Shown here in pieces: positions 18,583 through 25,682 of a stretch of DNA of 42,427 nucleotides; positions within the stretch are counted from its first letter, which is position 1; every line of letters starts with the position of its first letter. The DNA comes from JABWBD01 sp040768665 (lineage in GTDB: Bacteria; Planctomycetota; Planctomycetia; Pirellulales; Thermoguttaceae), in contig JAXGMN010000082.1 in assembly GCA_040768665.1 (NCBI GenBank), positions 1 through 42,427 on the forward strand, read 5' to 3'. A program made the position numbers and the translations under genes. Below the pieces are notes generated by a model. It saw only the letters and a program-made list of their open reading frames with translations. It searched no databases and had not been told where the DNA came from.

Positions 18583-19333
18583 GCTGCCCAGCGCTTCTGG
18601 GTGGGAATGTCGGATGATTTGCAGCATGGTTTCGATCTCGATGTTGGCAAGCGGGACCTACGGGCTGAAACCAAATTGTCAAAGATCTGCGAAGCAGGAG
18701 GGCGCCAACGGGGGTGAGCCTGCTCCGTGGACAAATATGCTCATTTGTCCATGTGCCAGTATGGTCGATGCGGCGCAGTCTGTCAATGCTTTTTTGAGCC
18801 AAACAGAAGAAATGGCTCGGCAGCGGGGGGCGGCGAGGGGAGTTTTTTCGCCAGGTCGAGATTTGTGCGATTTGATTTGGGCAAGGCTGCTGGCGGCAAG
18901 TGGATGAGGCGACTGGATTTGGGTCGAAGGGGATGCGCGCAAGGCTCGCACCGGCTGAGAGCGGGGTGTCTAAAAAGTCAGTAGCAGGCAAGACGGGAAA
19001 TCGCCCAAGGGCGTGGTCACGTCCGTTTCGTTCAGCCGCGCGTTCCACTTCGCTGGCCGTGAGTACGTCGATCGGCAGGCGCTGCTCTTCCCTGGAAGTT
19101 CCAGCTTGTCGCCGATGAACTCCGCAAGGATCTTCTCTTCGGCCAGGCAGCGGAAGGGGGCGGCGGACCGGCATTCACGATCACTGAACGGATCGCTTGC
19201 GCCGCAGGATCTCTGTAAGCGTACACCAGAACCATGTACCTGCCGGGGGCGTGGAGCCGGGGCGGGGCGGCACGCGACACGGGAAGAACCCGGGGACACG
19301 GCAGCCTGAAGTGCGTGCCGGCCGGGAAGAGCC
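18583..19333. other. Gene-poor stretch with decayed coding remnants
   Basis: No intact gene is seen. On the minus strand between about 18960 and 19280, protein-like pieces appear in three frames. They are PGRYMVLVYAYRDPAAQAIR, then EEKILAEFIGDKLELPGK, then LPIDVLTASEVERAAERNGR. In this order and spacing they suggest one gene broken by at least two frameshifts. I cannot name the family. Elsewhere in the stretch I see nothing. Confidence 0.4.
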
Positions 19334-19888
19334 TCAGCCAGAGCCAGAGCCGTTGCGTCGGTCGGCTCGCCGGGCGGCACGGTGGGCCGAGCGGTCACGC
19401 CGCTCCTCGACGCGATAGGTGCGGATCGCTTCGGGATGAGAGGCCGCCCAGTTCCACGGAAGCAGCCGATCGTAGTCGGTGCTGCCCGCCAGCAGTTGGT
19501 CCAGAACGTCTTTGAAGTAGAGCCAGACGTCCAGGTCATTGCGCAGCGCACTGCTGGTTAGTGTCAAGAAGCCGGCGTTCCGTTCGCCGCCAGCTACGCT
19601 GCCGGCAAAGAGCCAGTTCTTGCGACCTAGCGCAACCTGCTTCATCAGTTGTTCGGTCTCATTGTTGTCCATGGGCAGCCGCGGGTCGTTCAAGTAGCGT
19701 CGCAGCTCGACGGCGTGATTGCGCACGTACTGCAAGGCCTTGGCGAAGTCGCTCTTCGGCAAGATCACGTTCGTGGTCCGCTGCTTCACTTCCTCCAGCC
19801 AGCTCTCGATGGTCTCCCAGATCGGCTTCGCTTCGCTCTGACGCAAGGCCAGACGCTCCTCGAGCGAGAACGCTTGGGCGCGGTACGA
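19334..19888 (-). pseudogene. IS66-family transposase, C-terminal remnant
   Basis: The open frame reads RAQAFSLEERLALRQSEAKP onward from about 19888 and ends at 19334. It contains the IS66 hallmark LPMDNNETEQ (with the last catalytic Glu of the DDE triad), GRKNWLFAGSVAGGERNAGF and the C-terminal LYFKDVLDQLLAG. Full IS66 TnpC proteins are about 500 aa; only the last ~180 are here, and the sequence upstream of 19888 is unrelated. No TnpA/TnpB genes or terminal repeats are recognised. The truncated 5' side lies beside a long direct repeat (19953-20178). Confidence 0.85.
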
Positions 19889-19952
19889 ACTATCTTCTGA
19901 CTGTCGACCCTCGACACTCCACCCTCAGCGCTCCGTTCTCAACGGATGGGAC

Positions 19953-20178
19953 GAATTGTTGAACGCCCTTCGCGGTGTTGCAGAATTGTCCGACGGATCG
20001 CCGCGTCTCAAGTGCCGAGAGGGCAAGGGATTACGTCGAGCAGCCCGCGCACAAGTTCGGACCGCTCGAAAGTCGGGTGTTCAAAAACTCCTTGCCGGCC
20101 GGGCATAAAATCGCCTTCGAGATCCTGGATTTTGGGACAGCGCGCTCTCAGGAGAGCACCGCTGTCAGCAGTTGTTGA
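19953..20178. repeat. Long direct repeat, copy 1
   Basis: This copy runs from gaattgttgaacgcccttcg to the ccgctgtcagcag region. It matches 21415-21640 closely over about 220 bp, including gattacgtcgagcagc, cgggtgttcaaaaactcc, ccggccgggcat and gggacagcgcgctc. No coding function is evident. Confidence 0.8.
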
Positions 20179-20196
20179 GTCGGAACTCTGATACTA

Positions 20197-21315
20197 TCAA
20201 TCGTATCGATCTCCATTCCCGGTCGTGAGTGCCCCCTTCGCGACCAGCGCAGCGAGCGTCCAGTAGGTTGCACAGGAACCGTACCAGTGATCATAGATGG
20301 CCCGGATTCCACCATCTCGAAGTGCCACGTAATCGGGCAGGCCTTGAGTCTGCTTGTCCTGGCTCGTTGGGATGCCGGTGTTCGTCCACGTCACCCGCTC
20401 GGGCCCGAAGCGCCCGACGGCCTCCTTCACCAGAGCCACATTCGCGTCCCGATAGGAGTCTCCCGGATACGGGCTTGGCAGCCACGGGTCGGCGCTCCTT
20501 CGTGTCTCGGGCCGGTTCCTCGCGATGGCGCTGCCGTGCAGCCATCCGGACTTGCCCCCCAGGCCGACGTTCACAAGCCCCAACTCGGCATTGATCCTCG
20601 CGTAGCGGTCGAGGAAGAACGTCCGGCACTCGGGGATGCGAAGGTCGGGCATCATCGAGTACTGCTCCGCCTTCTTGATCGCTGGGTTGGCGCGGAGCCA
20701 CCCCGTCGGCCATCCGCGGTCACGTACCTTCTCTGCGGCAAGCTGGACCGAGGGCGTTGCGGACCAGGCATACCCCGCCTCGATCCACGCGCGACGGTGC
20801 GAGTCTGCGACTGGGTGCGGGACCGTCATCACCCAATCCCAGTGGAAACCAGGCGGCACGTGGATGCCTTCCGTCGGATGGTCGAAGCTCGTGGTGTGGA
20901 ACTGGAGCCCTACAGTCAGCATCGCCCGCACCGCGTGGTCCGTGTCTGCCGCCAGCAGCCGCGCGAGCCCTTCCTTGATTTGTACGGCCTTGTTGTAGGT
21001 GTTCGGGACGGAGATCGACATCTCGCTGGCGTGGATCCGCTTGCCGTATCCACCCAGCCGTCTCTCGGTCCCCGGTTTCTCGGGGTGCTTTGGGTCATAC
21101 GGGCGTCTACCCGAGTTCGACTGCGGGATGAACTCCTTGGCATACTGGATAATGCGAGCGATCTCCTGGTCGCTCACCATATCCTGCGGGTCCAGATCGA
21201 GGCTCTGGTACGGTGCCCAGCTCACCGGCCGCTTCTGATCGGCAAAGGCCGGAATCGGAAGAAGGCTGGACGCAACGGCTGCAGCGGCTCCCTTCAAGAA
21301 TTCGCGTCGCTGCAT
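20197..21315 (-). CDS. Hypothetical protein with Tat signal
   Basis: The product is 372 aa from ATG 21315, with AGGAGA 6-7 nt upstream; the frame is open further upstream to 21399. It opens with a twin-arginine-type signal (MQRREFLKGAAAAVASSLLP), so it is probably exported folded. The mature part has no motif I can assign. Notable stretches are LDLDPQDMVSDQEIARIIQY, QFHTTSFDHPTEGIH, PPGFHWDWVMTVPHP and IRAIYDHWYGSCATYWTLAA near the end. Codon usage resembles the left-hand catabolic genes. It sits between two copies of a long direct repeat, so it may be a cargo gene moved by, or trapped between, those repeats. Confidence 0.75.
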   Translation of the reverse strand: MQRREFLKGAAAAVASSLLPIPAFADQKRPVSWAPYQSLDLDPQDMVSDQEIARIIQYAKEFIPQSNSGRRPYDPKHPEKPGTERRLGGYGKRIHASEMSISVPNTYNKAVQIKEGLARLLAADTDHAVRAMLTVGLQFHTTSFDHPTEGIHVPPGFHWDWVMTVPHPVADSHRRAWIEAGYAWSATPSVQLAAEKVRDRGWPTGWLRANPAIKKAEQYSMMPDLRIPECRTFFLDRYARINAELGLVNVGLGGKSGWLHGSAIARNRPETRRSADPWLPSPYPGDSYRDANVALVKEAVGRFGPERVTWTNTGIPTSQDKQTQGLPDYVALRDGGIRAIYDHWYGSCATYWTLAALVAKGALTTGNGDRYD

Positions 21316-21414
21316 GTCACTCTCCTTTGTCGTCGTGGTTGGTCGGTTGGTGCGATTTGGCGGACGAGTTTGCGGGTTTCCGAAATTCTCGACTCTCAAT
21401 ACTCAAGGGAAGCG

Positions 21415-21826
21415 AGCAATTGTTGAACGCCCTTCGTAGTGTTGCAGAATCGTCCGACGGATCGTCGCGTCCCAAGTGCCGAGTAGACAAGGGATTACGT
21501 CGAGCAGCCGGCGAGCGAATTCGGGCCACCCGAAAGCCGGGTGTTCAAAAACTCCTGGCCGGCCGGGCATGAAATCGCCTTTCAGATTCTAGTGGTTGGG
21601 ACAGCGCGCTCGCGAGAAAGCACCGCTGGCAACGCGTTATTGTTTGCTCGGGACTCTGTTCTGGCTCTCGACTCCGGACTCTCGACCCTCCTGGCATGTA
21701 CTTATGTTTACCAAATTGCGTGGCCTAATTTCCACTAAATTCTGCGCAGAATTCTCGGGTGGTAGGGACGCAGAACCACCCGAGCTGCCCCTGCCGTCTG
21801 ATTTGAACGGCGGATCAGGAGGAGGA
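21415..21826. repeat. Long direct repeat, copy 2 (most complete)
   Basis: Its first half (21415-21640) matches copy 1 and its second half (21567-21820) matches copy 3 at 22977-23241, so this copy spans both. It contains a hairpin at 21754-21784 with a 10-bp stem (ctcgggtggt / accacccgag), partly kept in copy 3. It abuts the sigma-54 regulator fragment. Confidence 0.8.
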
Positions 21827-22073
21827 GTTCGAGCGTGTGGGCAGCACGAAGACGATCACGGTGGACGTACGCCTGGTGGCGGCCACCAACCGCGACCTGG
21901 GCCGGATGGTCGCCGAGGGCCGCTTTCGCGGCCACCTCTGCTATCGCTTGAACGTGTTCCCGCTGGTGCTGCCGCCGCTGGGCGAGTGCCCCGACGACAT
22001 CCCCTGGCTGGTCCGCCATCTCACCCAGCGGATCGCCGCGGGCCGAGGGGGGCCGCGGCGCGGCTGGCGATGA
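21817..22073 (+). pseudogene. Sigma-54-dependent regulator (AAA+ domain) fragment
   Basis: The frame reads EEEFERVGSTKTITVDVRLV, AATNRDLGRMVAEGRFRGHL, YRLNVFPLVLPPLGECPDDI and PWLVRHLTQRIA. This is the second half of an NtrC/FhlA-type sigma-54 interaction domain (AATNRDL and RLNVFPL are diagnostic). The Walker A/B and GAFTGA portions and the DNA-binding domain are missing. It starts exactly at the end of direct repeat copy 2 and stops at 22073. It is a relic, not a regulator of anything here. Confidence 0.8.
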
Positions 22074-22193
22074 AGTGTTCGAAGTTAGTTAAATTGGAAG
22101 ATGAAGAAGCTCGGCATCTCTCGACCCGAGTAGCGCTTCTTGGATGACCACTGAGCCCGCCTAGGGCGCCAGGATGGATCTATAGCTGACCGG

Positions 22194-22669
22194 TCATGGC
22201 GTTTGAAGTTGTGCGAGCGTCACCACGTGTTGGCCGGGGAACGTTGGTCCCACGCCGCCGAGGACCCTTTGATCGGCAACGCAGCACTTGCAGCCGAGAG
22301 TCATTGCCAAGCGTACGTACGTCATGTCGTAATAGCTTCTGGCGTGATCGACGGCGAGTTCCACGGATGCCACCACCTCTTCGGAGGGAGACTCGTGAAA
22401 CTGAAGCGGCAAGGCGAGGAAATCACGCACGTGCTCGACGGCGTCGATCTTGCTGAGTCGGGGTTTCCCGGTCGAGGGCACTCGTACCCGGCAAGCCTTG
22501 GTCAACAGGCCGCAGATTTCATATTGCAGCGTCTTGGGCGCATGCAGATCAGCATCGCCCGCCAGCACGCGACGAGCAGGCCGTCGGCCAAGTCGACGTC
22601 GGCCTCGAGTTCGTCTTTGAGAAACCATTTCGCGACGACCGAGGCGTCGACCACGAGCCGGTCAGCCAT
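22194..22669 (-). pseudogene. VapC-type PIN-domain toxin with a one-base frameshift
   Basis: The gene starts at ATG 22669, overlapping the antitoxin stop by 8 nt. The first frame reads MADRLVVDASVVAKWFLKDE and ADGLLVA, then shifts at about 22568. The next frame continues RVLAGDADLHAPKTLQYEIC, ELAVDHARSYYDMTYVRLA and CVADQRVLGG to a stop at 22194. All four PIN acidic positions are present across the two frames (D in VVDAS, E in QYEI, D in YYDMTY, D in VADQ). Adding one base restores a ~157-aa VapC ribonuclease. Either the toxin is dead or the assembly lost a base. Confidence 0.78.
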
Positions 22670-22859
22670 TGTCGCGCAGCTCCCTCAGCGACGCCACGAG
22701 GTCGTGTTCTATAGCGCCAGCTTCCTCGCGACGCTTTGCGATGCGATGGTACAAGGTCCGCCGCTCCGGAGTCATGCGTGCCATTCGCTCTTCGCGCAGA
22801 TCGGCGTTGACCAGGTCGCGGGCTTCCTTGCGAGTGGCGCTTGGCGTCGTCGTTTCCAA
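22662..22859 (-). CDS. VapB-type antitoxin, small
   Basis: This is a 65-aa frame. The best start is TTG 22859, with AGGAGA eight nt upstream; no suitable ATG exists near the N-terminus. It encodes TPSATRKEARDLVNADLREE, then ARMTPERRTLYHRIAKRREE and ends VASLRELRDNG. It is charged and helical, as expected for an antitoxin. Its stop overlaps the start of the PIN-domain gene (ATGGCTGA), the usual coupled arrangement. The DNA-binding class cannot be decided by eye. Confidence 0.68.
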   Translation of the reverse strand: METTTPSATRKEARDLVNADLREERMARMTPERRTLYHRIAKRREEAGAIEHDLVASLRELRDNG

Positions 22860-22976
22860 TACTGAATCTCCTTTGCTAGGGGGGGCAACGCTGTACAATT
22901 CTACCTCCCGAAGACGGCCACGTCCATTCCGCGCAAAACGACCGCCGCCCGCATGCGGGTACTATATCCGATCTAC

Positions 22977-23241
22977 TGCCCGGGCATGAAATCGCCTCTT
23001 AGATTCTGGTGGTTGGGACAGCGCGCTCGCGAGAAAGCACCACTGGCAACACGTTATTGTTTGCTCGAGACTCTATTCTGGCTCTCGACGCTCGACACTG
23101 GACTCTCGACTCCCTGGCATGTACTTATGTTTACAAAACTGCGTGGCCTGATTTCCACTAGATTCTTCGCAGAATTCTCGGGTGGTAGGGACGCAGGGGC
23201 ACCCGAGTTGCCCCTGGCGTCTGATTTGAACGGCGGGTCAG
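22977..23241. repeat. Long direct repeat, copy 3
   Basis: This copy matches 21567-21820 nearly continuously, from gggcatgaaatcgcctctta through gggacagcgcgctcgcgag and ggcatgtacttatgtttac to ctgatttgaacggcgggtca. No coding content is convincing. It lies immediately upstream of the MITE at 23272. Confidence 0.8.
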
Positions 23242-23262
23242 GCTTGGCAGAGCCTGCTTCGG

Positions 23263-23393
23263 TGTGTCGGACGAATGGCACTAGCTTAAGCGTTGAGTTG
23301 TGGGCCAGCCTACAACACCTTGGGGCACAAGCCGATGTTAGCTGCAACTGCTTGTAGCCGCGTTCCTTAAGCTAGTGCCATTCGTGTGTCGGA
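23263..23393. mobile_element. 113-bp MITE with 19-bp terminal inverted repeats and 9-bp target duplication
   Basis: The terminal inverted repeats are perfect: cgaatggcactagcttaag at 23272-23290 and its complement at 23366-23384. The element is bracketed by a perfect 9-bp direct repeat tgtgtcgga (23263-23271 and 23385-23393). The 75-bp interior codes for nothing recognisable. This is a non-autonomous insertion mobilised in trans. No matching transposase is in the window. Confidence 0.85.
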
Positions 23394-23662
23394 CCGACGC
23401 GCCCTTCGAGTAATCCACGGCAGTGGTCTTGCCCCGATCTGCGACTTGAAGATCGCGTTCAGCCGCTCCCAACGGACCTATATGAAGTCCGTCGCGGCCG
23501 GCGACATGGTGAACGCACCTGTCCGAGTGTAAAATGCGCATGGGGAATATCTGTTCGACCATCATCCGGACGAACCTGGAGCCGGGTGCCGCTGTCGTTG
23601 TTGTACGGCGAATACACCCGGCAAGCGGAAAGACCGGCGGCACTCTATCTGCCAAGAATTCG

Positions 23663-25240
23663 ATGGGACCAATCGCACTGTTCGACAAGTCGTTCCTTGA
23701 AGGTCTGAACCCCGACGAGGCGTTGTGGTTCGACCATTTCTTCCTCGCCAACGTGTGCCCAATGTTCTACGCTGAAGCCCAGAGCGATCTGGCGAAAGAG
23801 GGTTCGAACCGCGGAACACCGGAAGAACTGGTGCGCAAGCTGGCCAACAAGTTCCCTGATTTCTCTGGATCGCCAAATGTCCACCACGCCACGATGTGCA
23901 CGGCGAATCTTCTCGGCGAAGACGTTCCGCTGCGCGGTCAAGTTGTTCTTCCTTGTGGCTGCCAGTCGACCGTGCGCGGCCACACAATGGCGTTACTTCC
24001 GGAAAGTTCGGAGGCAAAGGCGTTTATGCGTTGGACACAGGGCAGGTACGAAGAAGAGGAGCGGAAGGCCGCGGCTGAATGGCGCACGAGGAGCGTTGGC
24101 TGTCCGACAACGGACGTCGTCGAGATGTTGAAGACGATGGGCGCCTTTGTGCAACGGCCGTGCAGCACGCTCCCCGAAGTGAGGGTAATGGCCGACGAAG
24201 TGATGACTCGCCTTCGTCCGGATCAGCAACTCTGCCTCGCCCTCGGATTGCTGGGAGTGTTTCCGGATCAGGTCGAGAAAATCATGGACCGCTTCGTCGT
24301 GGGTGACCAGCCGTCGCTGGTCACCTTTGCCCCATACGTCGATTTCTGTCTACGGGTGGAGTTGTTCTTCCACTTGGCCGTCGACAGATCACGGATGTCC
24401 GCCGCTCAGCGCATGGATCTCTGTTACTTGTTCTATCTACCGTTCTGCAATTTCTTCGTGTCGAACGACTGGGTCCACGAGCAGTCCGCTCCGTTTTTCC
24501 TGCGCGCGGATCAGGAGTTCGTCGGTGCTGAAGACCTCAAGGCGGCACTTCGGGCATTGAACGACCATTATTTGGCATTCCCGGAATCGGAGAGGAACAA
24601 GTCGATTCATCAAATTGCGCCGTATCCGCCCAAGGACGGCGACAACCTGGTGACGAAGCTTTGGGATCGGCACTGGCCAAACTGGCGGCAGCCAAAGACG
24701 GTCACAGCTACAGCGAAGGACTGGAAGGCGATCACGGCAGCGTGGAAGGAACAAATCAATGAACTCGAACTCATCGCAAAGGCGCGTGCGGGCGATGAGA
24801 ACCACATCCCGATTGAGAAGTTGGATGCCGTGGTTAGACGCCGGGTTGCGCGCAAACGCAAGGGATCGTGGTGGCTCGTGCCGGAGGAACTGCGCGGATC
24901 CAAACCGGTTGAAGATGACCAAGTATTCGAATTTTACAACGGCGCCGGGCCGGACAACGTCATCGACCAGAAAGTGTCAGTCTACATCCGCCAGGACGGC
25001 CCGGACATTGCGTCGATACCCGACTGCCAGACCTTCGTCCAGGACGGCAAGTTGCACGTCGATTGTGCCCCGCCGCTGAGACGCCGATACACAGCCCCGG
25101 TCCCGAAAGGCGCAATGTTTGCCCGCTCGACTGACGGCGACGACCTCGCTGTCTTTATTCTTCCGTCGTCTGAACTTGCCAGGTTGATACAGAAGCTTTG
25201 GGAGAAGGAAGCGAAGCGCGGGGGAATCGGAAAATCATGA
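23663..25240 (+). CDS. Uncharacterised 525-aa protein (FDKSF...WFDHFF type)
   Basis: I place the start at ATG 23663, where family-like sequence begins (MGPIALFDKSFLEGLNPDEA, LWFDHFFLANVCPMFYAEA); the frame is open back to 23534. I recall similar hypothetical proteins in varied bacteria, with an N-terminal IxLFDKSF..L..DE..WFD.FF..N..P.FY.E core. The regularly spaced Asp/Glu there could suggest a PIN-like nuclease fold, which is inference only. Later stretches are VLPCGCQSTVRGHT, a helical middle and a C-terminal VSVYIRQDGPDIASIPDCQ region. Codon use is less GC-biased than in the catabolic genes. Its position at the edge of a DUF262/restriction cluster suggests a defence-island gene. Confidence 0.75.
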   Translation: MGPIALFDKSFLEGLNPDEALWFDHFFLANVCPMFYAEAQSDLAKEGSNRGTPEELVRKLANKFPDFSGSPNVHHATMCTANLLGEDVPLRGQVVLPCGCQSTVRGHTMALLPESSEAKAFMRWTQGRYEEEERKAAAEWRTRSVGCPTTDVVEMLKTMGAFVQRPCSTLPEVRVMADEVMTRLRPDQQLCLALGLLGVFPDQVEKIMDRFVVGDQPSLVTFAPYVDFCLRVELFFHLAVDRSRMSAAQRMDLCYLFYLPFCNFFVSNDWVHEQSAPFFLRADQEFVGAEDLKAALRALNDHYLAFPESERNKSIHQIAPYPPKDGDNLVTKLWDRHWPNWRQPKTVTATAKDWKAITAAWKEQINELELIAKARAGDENHIPIEKLDAVVRRRVARKRKGSWWLVPEELRGSKPVEDDQVFEFYNGAGPDNVIDQKVSVYIRQDGPDIASIPDCQTFVQDGKLHVDCAPPLRRRYTAPVPKGAMFARSTDGDDLAVFILPSSELARLIQKLWEKEAKRGGIGKS

Positions 25241-25682
25241 AGACTCCTTATGATCAATGCGTTTATGCTGACAAAGTGGAAAACACGTTACACGGTAAGT
25301 TGGCCCGAATAACTCGGAATAGAGGACTTTGAGCAAGAAGTTGTATCCGAAACCTGATGAAGTGTTGCGTGCCGCAGTAGACTGTCACGAGGTCCTGGCG
25401 CAGACGAGGAAGGAGGTGACAGCCACCAAGAACAGGGGCTTTGGCAAGTATAGCGAAGTTTTGCTACGCTCCCATGCGCTCCGCGGCGTTTGGGACTGTT
25501 GGCCGTGGCAGGCAAATCGGCTTGCCTACGGGCAACCAGTACGTTTGTTCCAAGTCGCCGCGTTGCAGCCACTCGAAGGGAGTTTAATGGGACGCGCGCC
25601 TCTTTGTTCTGGCGTCCACAAAGATGTACGTCCCCTTAGAGTTCTTACAAGCGTTCGGGTCGCGGTTGGTGGGGATTGCTTG
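25241..25682. other. 442-nt stretch, no confident gene
   Basis: A plus-strand frame opening at TTG 25329 after GAGGAC reads SKKLYPKPDEVLRAAVDCHE, TRKEVTATKNRGFGKYSEVL and HALRGVWDCWPWQ. It is protein-like for about 85 codons, but it runs into a hairpin element and then antisense into the DUF262 gene. I leave it uncalled as a possible small or decayed gene. Confidence 0.3.
25583..25640. repeat. GGGGAC-family hairpin element, copy 3
   Basis: Left arm from about 25584 (taatgggacgcgcgcctctt) and right arm ending about 25640 (acaaagatgtacgtcccc) form an imperfect inverted repeat around ctttgt/acaaag. It is closely related to 41906-41953. It lies just beyond the 3' end of the DUF262 operon and may help terminate it. 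Confidence 0.65.

Noticed and set aside
18434..18907. 157-aa plus-strand frame
   Set aside because: It runs through the inverted-repeat element at 18458-18582 and has no family-like sequence.
19953..23241. Direct repeats considered as a CRISPR array
   Set aside because: There are only three long, partially overlapping copies at irregular distances, with genes between them. There are no short regular repeat-spacer units and no cas genes.
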